A stretch of DNA of 26,732 nt from JACPKO01 sp964406775 (GTDB lineage: Bacteria > Patescibacteriota > Microgenomatia > Daviesbacterales > UBA10151), in the NCBI GenBank assembly GCA_964406775.1, contig CAYOSW010000015.1:1-26732 (forward strand). The letters run 5' to 3'. Positions 1 to 7,124 of this stretch are shown one piece after another. The position numbers and the translations under genes were made by a program. How positions within the stretch are numbered: the stretch's first letter is position 1; each line of letters opens with the position of its first letter. The notes under the pieces are model-generated. The model had not been told where the DNA came from. It was given only the letters and a program-made list of their open reading frames with translations, and made no database searches.

Positions 1-286
1 AAGCGGAAACCGCCGGTAATTTAACTACGATAGTGTCACCATCAGTAGTATATTGCGCAGTCCCTGTAGGGGGATATGTCGGGGCAATTCCAGCAGAGGA
101 TTTAATCAGATCAGTTATCTCAAGTTTTGCCTGGTTTAACGATAAACCTTGGTTAATTTGTGCCGACTGATCAAAAAAAATTTTATTCGAGGAAACCATT
201 AGGTTTATAAGAAGTCCTCCCGCAACTGCTGCTACCGTCGTAACTATCAGCACCTCGATAAGACTCCAGCCCCTAAGGTTTTTCAT
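1..286 (-). CDS. Prepilin-like protein, C-terminal part outside the window
   Basis: The frame is open to the left edge, so only about the first 95 residues are present. The N-terminus is a class III (prepilin) signal: a short basic leader MKNLRG, then WSLIEV with Glu at +5, then a hydrophobic helix of about 20 residues. The +1 residue after the predicted PilD cleavage is Trp, where Phe or Met is usual. The ATG overlaps the TGA of the preceding gene (ATGA at 283-286), and an AGGAGG lies 6 nt upstream (293-298), so this start is secure. It is the most distal visible member of the minor-pilin run. The role as a minor pilin or pseudopilin is inferred from the signal and the context; the visible part has no cysteine. 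Confidence 0.8.
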   Translation of the reverse strand, partial: MKNLRGWSLIEVLIVTTVAAVAGGLLINLMVSSNKIFFDQSAQINQGLSLNQAKLEITDLIKSSAGIAPTYPPTGTAQYTTDGDTIVVKLPAVSA

Positions 287-699
287 CTCAATCCTCCTTT
301 GGCAACAAGAGTCGAAATGGAAAACCTTTTAGGTTCAGTATTTTCATTCCAGGTAATTGTTACGGTAACTTTTTTTATCAGCTCATTATTGGGACAAATC
401 TCAACCGGACAATCACCGATGGTAAGCGTTCCGCTAACATTATTAAGGCCGTTAAGTCTCGAGTCGTTCACCGCAGTGGTACCGTTAGCCAAGTTATCAT
501 AGCCGGAGAGTCTGACATCTTCGATTTTTTTAGCCGCAACTTCACGCACTTTAGATTCCGACTGACTGCCTGTTATCAGTTTTATCGCCTGCGGAATATT
601 GGCTATTACCAGGATTATTGATCCGGTAATAAACACGGCAATAATTACTTCGATCAGAGAAAAACCGTTCTTTTTAACCGGGCAGTTATTCTGTATCAT
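283..699 (-). CDS. Prepilin-like minor pilin
   Basis: 138 residues. The leader MIQNNCPVKKNG is followed by FSLIEV (Phe +1, Glu +5) and a hydrophobic helix, the standard type IV prepilin N-terminus cut and N-methylated by PilD. The rest is a short, probably beta-rich head with one close cysteine pair (about residues 97-102), suitable for a disulfide. The start ATG overlaps the stop of the PilX-like gene (ATGA at 696-699) and has no clear Shine-Dalgarno sequence, so translation is probably coupled. The stop overlaps the next prepilin gene in the same way. The product is likely a minor pilin or tip component; the family-level call is firm but the exact role cannot be assigned. Confidence 0.8.
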   Translation of the reverse strand: MIQNNCPVKKNGFSLIEVIIAVFITGSIILVIANIPQAIKLITGSQSESKVREVAAKKIEDVRLSGYDNLANGTTAVNDSRLNGLNNVSGTLTIGDCPVEICPNNELIKKVTVTITWNENTEPKRFSISTLVAKGGLR

Positions 700-1637
700 T
701 TACTTATTTCATTAACAGAAAATACAGCAAAATCGAACCAAGGAGGTATCACATCTTCGACCCTGAAGGCCTGGATTTGTTTCTCGCTTTGTCCGGCTAT
801 TCCCGTGGCGTTGTATATTTTAATTTGAGGAGGAAGCTGGGCATTCGATCCAGGCGTAGGCGCCATTGCTATTTTATGATTTTCTTTGGAGTAGAGAAGT
901 CTTATCCTAGCTAATATCAACTTACAATTGGGTGGGTCACAATTTCCGGCACCGGCTGGATTAGGGATTCTGCGAGTTATATCTCCGGGAATAGTGGGTA
1001 TTGTCCATTTGCAATAGAAATTGTGATTATCTCCTAAAATTCCCGTTTGCAATGCAACCGTTCCGCAAGGAGAAACCCGGGTAAAGCCATTAGAACCCGC
1101 TCTGATCAAATCGGAATCATAATAATAACTCTGGGAATAATAATTATTATTAGCATACATAACAATTTTTACCTCAACTGCGGGTTTATCGGTTGTATTT
1201 TCGTTTCCGAAATAGAGGTCCACCTGATTGCCGGTATAGTAAACATTTGCATTATCCGGATCGGTAAACCAGATTTGGGCAGCAGTTTCCCTCCCAATCG
1301 GGGGGTATTCAATGGCAGAATTGGATCCAGCAATCGGAAGTTCTGCTGATGTATCAACTTTTGCTTTTGCACTGTTGCCTAATGTCACTTCCTGACCTGA
1401 ATTTAGAGTTCCCGTTAAAGCTTTCTCAATTCCTGCTTCGGCAGCGGAAAAAGCCCTTGAAGATTGTTCACTCTGAGTCGAGGTGGTAACATCTGTTACC
1501 GATTTTTGAGTAACTGCCAAGCCGATCGAGAGAGCAACAAGCATCAAAAGCAGCAGAATAACTACAACCTGCCCTCTTTGTACACTTCCTATTTGATACT
1601 TCATATTTTTCACTTCTATTTTCATAATTTTTCTCAT
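696..1637 (-). CDS. PilX/GspK-like large minor pilin lacking Glu5
   Basis: 313 residues, the longest pilin-like protein of the locus. The N-terminus has RGQVVVILLLLMLVALSIGL followed by a SRAFSAAEAGIEKAL-type stretch, which is the typical PilX N-terminal pattern seen in pilus assembly proteins. Counting from G|Q, position +5 is Ile rather than Glu; loss of Glu5 is known for the tip pseudopilin GspK. The extracellular part (about residues 60-313) holds four cysteines, including CDPPNC. The start at 1637 makes an ATGA overlap with the upstream prepilin, but in-frame ATGs at codons 5 and 12 are alternatives. It may cap the pilus tip together with the neighbouring minor pilins; that role is inferred. 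Confidence 0.7.
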   Translation of the reverse strand: MRKIMKIEVKNMKYQIGSVQRGQVVVILLLLMLVALSIGLAVTQKSVTDVTTSTQSEQSSRAFSAAEAGIEKALTGTLNSGQEVTLGNSAKAKVDTSAELPIAGSNSAIEYPPIGRETAAQIWFTDPDNANVYYTGNQVDLYFGNENTTDKPAVEVKIVMYANNNYYSQSYYYDSDLIRAGSNGFTRVSPCGTVALQTGILGDNHNFYCKWTIPTIPGDITRRIPNPAGAGNCDPPNCKLILARIRLLYSKENHKIAMAPTPGSNAQLPPQIKIYNATGIAGQSEKQIQAFRVEDVIPPWFDFAVFSVNEISK

Positions 1638-2197
1638 CTGACTTGAACTGTTGTTTGAATCGTGGTTCTGGTTAATGACCCTTGAGGGACGGGCGTTCCG
1701 ACGTCAAATTTTATGGTAACGGTATCTTTACCCTCATTTCCTTTCACACTGGTAAACTGTCCGTTGGAAATTGAAACACCCGAAGTATTACTTTTATCAG
1801 TTAAGGCAACTTCCTGGTTCGGTTGGGGAGCCTCCAAACAAAATGAGTTAAATTCTCCAATAGGAGAAACATTTTCCTGCTTAGCTATGTAACCGTTATC
1901 TGTTGAGGTGGGGTTAATAAACCTGAATCTGGTATATTTTCCGGCCTTGTCCCGAATAATAATTAGCTGAGCCGGGCCGACCGGGGGATTGTAACAAACA
2001 ACACCGTCTGCCATTCTTATTATTTCGCTCAAACCTGTAGAGGCAATCTCGCCGTTTCTTTTTAATGTACTGATGGTATCCGCATCGGAAGAAGTACGGT
2101 AGGTTCTGGTAAGAAGATTGGATATCACAAAACCTACAACCCCGATAATTCCCATAACCAGAATAACTTCAATTAGTGAGAAGCCTTTTGATTTCAT
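1634..2197 (-). CDS. Prepilin-like minor pilin
   Basis: 187 residues. The leader is very short (MKSKG), then FSLIEV with Phe +1 and Glu +5 and a Gly/Val-rich helix, so it should be a PilD substrate. The head domain carries two cysteines (one in VVCYN, one in SFCLE). It is joined by ATGA overlaps on both sides (2194-2197 and 1634-1637) and has no Shine-Dalgarno sequence, which points to translational coupling in a fixed order. In size and in its place just before the PilX-like gene it resembles PilW/GspJ-type minor pilins, but I cannot confirm that subfamily from sequence alone. Confidence 0.8.
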   Translation of the reverse strand: MKSKGFSLIEVILVMGIIGVVGFVISNLLTRTYRTSSDADTISTLKRNGEIASTGLSEIIRMADGVVCYNPPVGPAQLIIIRDKAGKYTRFRFINPTSTDNGYIAKQENVSPIGEFNSFCLEAPQPNQEVALTDKSNTSGVSISNGQFTSVKGNEGKDTVTIKFDVGTPVPQGSLTRTTIQTTVQVR

Positions 2198-2712
2198 AGT
2201 TTTGAAAACACTGTTACAAGATCAGACGAATGCTGACCGCTAGCATCTGTCCAATAAACCTTGGCTGTAACCCTTTTTTGAGTGTCTGTAAATCCGGCTT
2301 CATTCTGCAATAATATTTCCGCTGTAAAAATACCGCCAATGCTTGCAGGTGAGGCGATTTCCCTGAGGCAAACAGGAACGGATCCTGAAGTTGCTGTACA
2401 ACCGCCGGATATATTGAATTTGCAGCTTCCTGAAGCACATCTTGCCTGAAATTGGCCGCCTGGGATCCATATTTCTTCCCAATTAGAACAAGTTGGCTGA
2501 CCGGTAAAACAAATTCCGTAATTTGCCGATTTTATTGTTCTTACTTGCTCCAAATACTCCTGTGCATACTTTGTAGCCTGGGTCTGATTCTTCGAAAACT
2601 GACTGTTTCTTAAGCTATAAGTAGTTGTTATGGCCAACGCACCTATTATCACTGTTACCAGACTCATACCAACAACCAGCTCCAACAATGTCTGCCCTTT
2701 TTGCCTATTCAA
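2194..2712 (-). CDS. Prepilin-like minor pilin (TTG start)
   Basis: Read from the TTG at 2712 the protein is 172 residues beginning MNRQKG, then QTLLELVVGMSL: a class III signal with Gln at +1 and Glu at +5. This start is chosen because GAGGAGGGG (2722-2730) lies 9 nt upstream and because it overlaps the previous gene by only 8 nt. A longer reading from a TTG at 2745 has no Shine-Dalgarno sequence and gives an untypically long leader. The head domain has six cysteines, three of them in a cluster of about 15 residues, so up to three disulfides are possible. It resembles PilV/GspI-like minor pilins in general form only. Confidence 0.75.
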   Translation of the reverse strand: MNRQKGQTLLELVVGMSLVTVIIGALAITTTYSLRNSQFSKNQTQATKYAQEYLEQVRTIKSANYGICFTGQPTCSNWEEIWIPGGQFQARCASGSCKFNISGGCTATSGSVPVCLREIASPASIGGIFTAEILLQNEAGFTDTQKRVTAKVYWTDASGQHSSDLVTVFSKL

Positions 2713-3286
2713 CCTTGATAACCCCTCCTCTTTCAATTTTAACAACCTTAGATAAAGTATTTGAAGGGTTGGTTAGCGTCAGTCTTATATCCTGAGTTAA
2801 GGGATTTGTTAAGGTAGTTCCGAAGCAAGAATAACTGATGCTGGTGTTAGTAAAGATCACATCTGTTGTGACTCCGTTGCAGATATCCAGGCTTGCGTTG
2901 AATAAGGATTTTGATCCAGCAGCATCAGGCGAATATGAGTAAACCGAGATAATTTCTTCTCCCGAGGTTTCGCACTTTGCAATAATAGAATAACTGGTTG
3001 AAGTCAATCTTACTGACCAGGTATCTGCCACCTCTCCGCGGGGACATTTTATCCTTGATAAAGCAGAAGATTGAGCCAATTTTAAGGTATTTACTACCTG
3101 CGCAGCTGTTGTATCAATTTCCTGACTATTGGAGAAGTTCCTCAAATTCGGTATCGCAATTCCTCCCAACAAGGCAATAATCCCAACAGCCACTAAAATT
3201 TCAACCAAAGTAAAACCGCTATTATTTTTTAAGAGCGGCTTTGCCTTTTTGCTTTGCAAAAACGTAAAGCTACTAGGGGCAGCCAT
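2705..3286 (-). CDS. Prepilin-like protein (GspH/FimT-like)
   Basis: 193 residues. The leader is long (about 23 residues, several Lys) and ends in SG, followed by FTLVEILVAVGII, a clear prepilin helix with Glu +5. The N-terminal mature region (SNSQEIDTTAAQVVNTLKLAQSSALSR) has the look of GspH/FimT pseudopilins, which carry a LxxARSxA-type helix after the membrane segment. There are four cysteines in the head. The ATG at 3286 has no Shine-Dalgarno sequence; a shorter start is possible but none is better supported. The gene lies 30 nt after the preceding pilin gene. The GspH/FimT assignment is inferred from pattern only. Confidence 0.75.
   Translation of the reverse strand: MAAPSSFTFLQSKKAKPLLKNNSGFTLVEILVAVGIIALLGGIAIPNLRNFSNSQEIDTTAAQVVNTLKLAQSSALSRIKCPRGEVADTWSVRLTSTSYSIIAKCETSGEEIISVYSYSPDAAGSKSLFNASLDICNGVTTDVIFTNTSISYSCFGTTLTNPLTQDIRLTLTNPSNTLSKVVKIERGGVIKVE
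2722..2730 (-). promoter_or_regulatory. Strong Shine-Dalgarno site deciding a TTG start
   Basis: On the minus strand this reads GAGGAGGGG and sits inside the 3' end of the upstream prepilin gene, 9 nt before the TTG at 2712. It is what sets the start of the following prepilin gene. Confidence 0.7.
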
Positions 3287-3316
3287 AGATTTAGCGTAGC
3301 AGGAATTACTGATGAA

Positions 3317-3817
3317 TTAAAGAGGAGTAATCTTAAAATTACCCGATCCGGCTCCTAATCCCAGGCAAGAACAATCTACAGGAGTACCGGGATTCTCCAA
3401 AGTTGAGCACAAAGTATAAAAATGGCATTGTCCGGAAGAACCGGCACCACAATTATTTGCATTCACGGCCGATATTTGAGACCTATAGCAGTATGGAGTT
3501 AACGTCCCAGCAACAGGGTCTTTTGGTAAATTTTGAATATAATATTTTGAGACCGTACAACTGCCTGTATATCCGCTACAGTTATTGAATTGCCCTTGTG
3601 AAGTTAAGTCTAGGCTATCTGGATAAAAATTGTTGTCAGCATAATAACTTTGAAGTGCCGACTGGATTGCCCGCAAATCAGACTGTCTTTGTGCATCTCT
3701 CGTATTTTTTTGAATTGTTGAAGTGGAAGCAAGTCCAATTCCGGAAATTAATCCTATAATGGCTATAACGACCATCAGTTCTATCAGTGAAAACCCTTTA
3801 TAGCAAGGTCTGAACAT
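3317..3817 (-). CDS. Type IV pilin-like protein, cysteine-rich
   Basis: 166 residues from the ATG at 3817. The leader MFRPCYKG is followed by FSLIELMVVIAIIGLISGIG, a textbook prepilin signal, then a helix (TRDAQRQSDLRAIQSALQSYYADNNFYP) typical of PilA/PilE-type pilins. The mature part holds eight cysteines, enough for four disulfides. A longer frame opens at a TTG (3847) but overlaps the upstream gene by 22 nt and gives an atypical leader, so the ATG, 8 nt after the upstream stop, is preferred. No Shine-Dalgarno sequence is seen. It follows the other pilin closely and is probably co-transcribed with it. It may be a major or abundant minor pilin. Confidence 0.8.
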   Translation of the reverse strand: MFRPCYKGFSLIELMVVIAIIGLISGIGLASTSTIQKNTRDAQRQSDLRAIQSALQSYYADNNFYPDSLDLTSQGQFNNCSGYTGSCTVSKYYIQNLPKDPVAGTLTPYCYRSQISAVNANNCGAGSSGQCHFYTLCSTLENPGTPVDCSCLGLGAGSGNFKITPL

Positions 3818-3825
3818 ATGGAGAG

Positions 3826-4269
3826 TTATTGTGCGCTTGACCGGCAATAGTAGCCGCCTGCCTCAAGATTTGCACAAACAACCCAAGTGGCAACGGCCCC
3901 TGGCGCCCCAGGCGCTACAGGAGTATCTCCCGTACCGCAATTTCCTGCTGAAGTTCTAACACAGTATTTGCAAACTCCCGGGCAAGCGTTATTCGGAATC
4001 ACATTTGTGTTTGTCGGATCTGTGGGAACGGAGCCTGCGGAAAAATTTGCATCTGCTAACGCCACATATGCCGAAGCACCAGGAGTTTTTGCGGATTCCA
4101 TAGCTTGAGCTATAGCTTCAATATCCGATTTGCGTTTTGAATCCCTGGCATTCTTCTGCTGTCCGGTAAAGACCGCAACTCCGACAAGTGAAAGTATAGC
4201 TAAGATAGCTATAACCACAATTAGCTCGACTAGAGTAAATCCCCGGTAATTCAGCTTAGGCAGAAGCAT
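3826..4269 (-). CDS. Type IV pilin-like protein with own promoter
   Basis: 147 residues. The leader MLLPKLNYRG precedes FTLVELIVVIAILAILSLVG (Phe +1, Glu +5), then a basic helix (KNARDSKRKSDIEAIAQAME) as in PilA-type pilins. The C-terminal half is Gly/Pro/Ala-rich with six cysteines, three of them clustered (NACPGVCKYC). The ATG is preceded by a TTGACA-17-AATTAT promoter whose -10 ends 6 nt before the start, so the mRNA may be leaderless. The separate promoter suggests an expression level different from the assembly genes. It is a candidate pilus subunit; which of the three pilin-like genes here is the major pilin cannot be decided from sequence alone. Confidence 0.8.
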   Translation of the reverse strand: MLLPKLNYRGFTLVELIVVIAILAILSLVGVAVFTGQQKNARDSKRKSDIEAIAQAMESAKTPGASAYVALADANFSAGSVPTDPTNTNVIPNNACPGVCKYCVRTSAGNCGTGDTPVAPGAPGAVATWVVCANLEAGGYYCRSSAQ

Positions 4270-4275
4270 ATGTTA

Positions 4276-4304
4276 ATAATTTCATAGTTGAAGATTGTTG
4301 TCAA
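4276..4304 (-). promoter_or_regulatory. Promoter TTGACA-17-AATTAT for pilin gene, leaderless
   Basis: On the minus strand the -35 is TTGACA (4299-4304), the spacer is 17 nt and the -10 is AATTAT (4276-4281, 4 of 6 matches). Six bases then separate the -10 from the pilin ATG at 4269, so transcription should begin at or next to the start codon. Confidence 0.6.
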
Positions 4305-5198
4305 TTACAGAGCTAGGTTTAAATACCACCTGAAAATTTCAGCACCCCAAAAAATAGTAATTATTCCTCCCAAAGACAAGAACGGACCAAAGGGGATTGT
4401 CTGACCGAATTTCTTTTTCCCGATCAGGATTAATACTATCCCGAATATTGAACCGAGCAGAAATGATAGCATCAGCGCAACCAATGCGTAAGGAAAACCC
4501 AACGCTAAACCTAAAAAAACACTCAATTTTAAATCTCCTCCGCCCATACCTTTACCCCGGGTAAAAACTATCAGCAGATAAAAGAAGAGTCCGAGAGCCA
4601 GAGCTGTGAGTGTGCCGTAAAAAAGAGGCTGTAGTAAGTCTACAGAATGAGTATAAAAATAATTGGAGTAGGGAGGAAGCAGATATTTTCCGATATTCGA
4701 TCCTTTTAATTTTTCGTAAAGAATATAAACATTCGCCGAACCGGAAATGAGAAGCATAATGAAAATAATCCAGATGCCGGGATAGGTGATCCTATCGGGA
4801 ATATAACCAGTTTTAAAATCGGTAAGAAAAACCGCACTTAAAATTACCACAACTACACAATAAAAAAGTATCCCGAAGACAGTTAGAGCCTGTTGTTCAT
4901 AAGTCAGTTCCAGAAAATTAACCGGAAGAAATTTAACAAACAATCCGCCGACAATAAGCCCCATCAGCAGTTCGACAAGTGGATATTGAAAGCTTAACTT
5001 CATCTTACATCTCCGGCACTTACCGCGCACATAAATAAAGGAAAGAATAGGAAAAAGGTCGTACCAGGCGAGTTGTTTTTTGCAACCTTCGCAGTACGAC
5101 CTTCCCCAAAAAGATTTTCCGTTTAGGCTCCTATCAGCAATTGCTTTAGTTAAACTCCCTAAACAAGTACCAATAATCGCGCCTAAAACCCAAATCAT
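4305..5198 (-). CDS. pilD: Prepilin leader peptidase / N-methyltransferase
   Basis: 297 residues from the ATG at 5198, an integral membrane aspartyl protease (family A24) that removes the leader of prepilins and methylates the new N-terminus. An N-terminal cytoplasmic domain has two zinc-type CxxC pairs (Cys36/39 and Cys61/64). The catalytic aspartates are expected at Asp127 (LTDFKTGYIPD) and Asp222 in the GxGxGD motif (GKGMGGGDLK). About seven or eight hydrophobic segments follow. The frame extends upstream to a TTG at 5222, but that overlaps the pilin stop; the ATG, 11 nt downstream of that stop, is preferred. It lies between pilin genes, its substrates. Length is slightly above the usual 250-290. 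Confidence 0.93.
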   Translation of the reverse strand: MIWVLGAIIGTCLGSLTKAIADRSLNGKSFWGRSYCEGCKKQLAWYDLFPILSFIYVRGKCRRCKMKLSFQYPLVELLMGLIVGGLFVKFLPVNFLELTYEQQALTVFGILFYCVVVVILSAVFLTDFKTGYIPDRITYPGIWIIFIMLLISGSANVYILYEKLKGSNIGKYLLPPYSNYFYTHSVDLLQPLFYGTLTALALGLFFYLLIVFTRGKGMGGGDLKLSVFLGLALGFPYALVALMLSFLLGSIFGIVLILIGKKKFGQTIPFGPFLSLGGIITIFWGAEIFRWYLNLAL

Positions 5199-5209
5199 TG
5201 TATTTAAAC

Positions 5210-5776
5210 CTAATACGCACAAGGCGTATCCGATGCATTAATCAGCGTCAGGTTCGAACCAACTTCGAATCTACCTGATGTATCTGTTGCATTTTGATCT
5301 CCACCATCAGCGGCCTGTTTAGGCTTTTGCTGATCGGACTCCAAAACAGTATCAATCTCCCAAGCATCATTATCCGCACAATACGTGTAATGGTATGTAG
5401 AATCATTTACCGGATCTACAGGAAGTGTTGGGACTGAAACACTTTTTTGTCCACCTAAACTAACTTTAACCCAACCTGTTCCATCAGCCAATCTGGTAGA
5501 ACCTCCTACGGGATAACTGGCTTCGGTACAAGGATATGAACCTCCACTACACAATATAGCTTCTCCTGAGTTCGTCGCTTCCTGAACAGCTACGTTAATA
5601 GCGTTCTGAAGGTTAGACAAATCAGACAACCTGGCTGCGTCTCGACCACGGCGTGTAAGTTCAAGCGGATTAATTATAAGGACGACAACTGCTGCCAAAA
5701 TCGCAACAATTGCAATAACAACCAAAAGTTCAACAAGTGTAAAACCCCGGGTTGCTTTACGGGCAGTTTTTATCAA
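5210..5776 (-). CDS. Type IV pilin, candidate major subunit
   Basis: 188 residues starting MIKTARKATRG, then FTLVELLVVIAIVAILAAVVVLIINPLEL: leader, cleavage site and Glu +5 all canonical. The next helix (RRGRDAARLSDLSNLQNAINVA) matches pilin alpha1-C. The head has four cysteines, two close together (CSGGSYPC) and one two residues from the C-terminus, a disulfide-loop arrangement common in pilins. The TTG at 5776 is chosen because a complete 11-nt complement of the 16S rRNA tail lies 5 nt upstream; the GTG at 5785 is inside that site. It has its own promoter and a 5' stem-loop, which suggest high expression. Major pilin is inferred from these signals. Confidence 0.8.
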   Translation of the reverse strand: MIKTARKATRGFTLVELLVVIAIVAILAAVVVLIINPLELTRRGRDAARLSDLSNLQNAINVAVQEATNSGEAILCSGGSYPCTEASYPVGGSTRLADGTGWVKVSLGGQKSVSVPTLPVDPVNDSTYHYTYCADNDAWEIDTVLESDQQKPKQAADGGDQNATDTSGRFEVGSNLTLINASDTPCAY

Positions 5777-5781
5777 GTCTC

Positions 5782-5792
5782 TCACCTCCTTA
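5782..5792 (-). promoter_or_regulatory. Full-length Shine-Dalgarno site of pilin gene
   Basis: On the minus strand this reads TAAGGAGGTGA, an exact 11-nt complement of the conserved 16S rRNA 3' tail. It sits just upstream of the TTG at 5776 and fixes that start. No other gene in the window has a site this long. Confidence 0.8.
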
Positions 5793-5798
5793 GAAAGT

Positions 5799-5815
5799 AA
5801 CTCTGGAAAAGAGTT
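5799..5815 (-). promoter_or_regulatory. Stem-loop in pilin 5' leader
   Basis: A 6-bp stem (AACTCT/AGAGTT) with a 5-nt loop lies between the predicted promoter and the Shine-Dalgarno site of the pilin gene. It could protect the mRNA 5' region or modulate translation; this role is inference. Confidence 0.4.
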
Positions 5816-5832
5816 TTTACTTAACGTAATTC

Positions 5833-5863
5833 ATTGTATCCATACTCAAAGATGCCCAGTCAA
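5833..5863 (-). promoter_or_regulatory. Candidate promoter of the pilin gene
   Basis: On the minus strand a -35 TTGACT (5858-5863) and a -10 TACAAT (5833-5838) are separated by 19 nt, somewhat long. It lies in the 139-nt gap between pilC and the pilin gene, the largest gap of the pilus locus. Start of transcription would be near 5826, giving a leader of about 50 nt. Confidence 0.5.
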
Positions 5864-5915
5864 TATAGCAGTTTAAAACCTGTTCCCAGTTACGCATAAA
5901 GAGGACAATTTACCT

Positions 5916-7121
5916 TTATCCTATCGAGGTCGTAAGTTTGTAAATTGGCAGAATGATCGAAAGGACAAGAAAAGCTACACCAATACCCAAAACAACTAAA
6001 ATCAAAGGTTCAATAATAACGGTCAGATTTTTAACCAGATGATCTGCTTCCGACTCAAAATATTCGGCAAGTTTAAATGAGATCTTATCCACCTTGCCGG
6101 TTTCTTCTCCTACCCTGTACATCTGAGAAACAATTTTCGGAAAAACACCGACTTCATCTAGCTGGGCCGAAAGTGTCAGTCCCCGTTCAATACCGATCTT
6201 TGTTTCACCTAAGGCTTTTTTGTAAACAGCATTTCCAATAACTTCGGATACAATAGAAATTGAATCAAGTATCGGCACACCCGCCGTTGAGAGCAAACCG
6301 AATGTTCTGGTAAAACTTGTAAGAGATGTCCCCCGGATAATTTTTCCGATAACCGGCGTTTTTAATAACAACTCGTCAAATCTGTATTTACCCTCGGGAG
6401 TTGACACCCACTTCTTAAAAATTACATAACCTAAAACAGTCACAATTATCATCGCCCACCAATATCCCAAAAAGATGTTGGAGGTAGTAATTAAAATTTT
6501 AGTCGGAAGAGGCAGATCAATATTTGATTGCGTATATAGTGAAGTCAGGCGGGGAATAACGTAAAACATCATAATACCCACAACCACCATCATCATCGCC
6601 ATAACCATAATCGGGTAAACCATCGCCCCTCTCACACGGCTGCGAAACTCCCTATCCCGCTCCAGGTTATTTGCCATCTCGGTTAAAATCACATCTAAAT
6701 TTCCGGCCTGCTCTCCTGCTTTAACCAAACTGCTGTAAAGAGGAGGGAAAACGTTTGGATGCTTTTTTAATGCTGATGCTAGATCCAAACCGCTGTTTAC
6801 ATCCCTTAAAACCTGCTCCCAAACTTTCTGGAAAATCGGATTCGACTGCTGACCAACCAGAATACTGATCGCCTCAGACAGAACCAAACCCGATTCAATC
6901 ATTGTGGCTAGCTGGCGGGTTGAGATAACCAGCTCATCAAACGAAACGCGGTTGAAAATTTTATCAAAAAGAGGAGGGGATTCCTTTTTTTCGGTTATGG
7001 ACGTAACAACGAGCCCCTTTTTACTTAAGAGCCTTGCCGCCCTGCTGCTGTCGACCGTTTCAATCGTGCCCTTATGATCTAAACCCTGGAAGTCGCGCGC
7101 TTTGTAGACAAATATCGGCAT
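5916..7121 (-). CDS. pilC: Type IV pilus inner-membrane platform protein PilC
   Basis: 401 residues, the normal length for PilC/GspF. It forms the inner-membrane platform that the PilB and PilT motors act on. The N-terminus (MPIFVYKARDFQGLDHKGTIE) is the usual YxAxDxxGxxxxGxi opening. Two T2SSF repeats are visible, about residues 65-190 and 265-393, each with an RQLATMIESGL or RTFGLLSTAGV motif and each ending in a membrane helix. Membrane helices lie at about 168-190, 213-236 and 368-394. The ATG is 3 nt after the pilT stop. It is the third gene of the pilB-pilT-pilC operon. Confidence 0.95.
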   Translation of the reverse strand: MPIFVYKARDFQGLDHKGTIETVDSSRAARLLSKKGLVVTSITEKKESPPLFDKIFNRVSFDELVISTRQLATMIESGLVLSEAISILVGQQSNPIFQKVWEQVLRDVNSGLDLASALKKHPNVFPPLYSSLVKAGEQAGNLDVILTEMANNLERDREFRSRVRGAMVYPIMVMAMMMVVVGIMMFYVIPRLTSLYTQSNIDLPLPTKILITTSNIFLGYWWAMIIVTVLGYVIFKKWVSTPEGKYRFDELLLKTPVIGKIIRGTSLTSFTRTFGLLSTAGVPILDSISIVSEVIGNAVYKKALGETKIGIERGLTLSAQLDEVGVFPKIVSQMYRVGEETGKVDKISFKLAEYFESEADHLVKNLTVIIEPLILVVLGIGVAFLVLSIILPIYKLTTSIG

Positions 7122-7124
7122 AAT

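Noticed and set aside
2713..2745. Longer N-terminus for the prepilin gene from a TTG at 2745
   Set aside because: No Shine-Dalgarno site, and it would overlap the preceding gene by 41 nt; the TTG at 2712 has a strong site.
3818..3847. Promoter or longer start for the 3317 pilin gene
   Set aside because: No acceptable -35/-10 pair, and the TTG start gives an overlong leader overlapping the upstream coding region.
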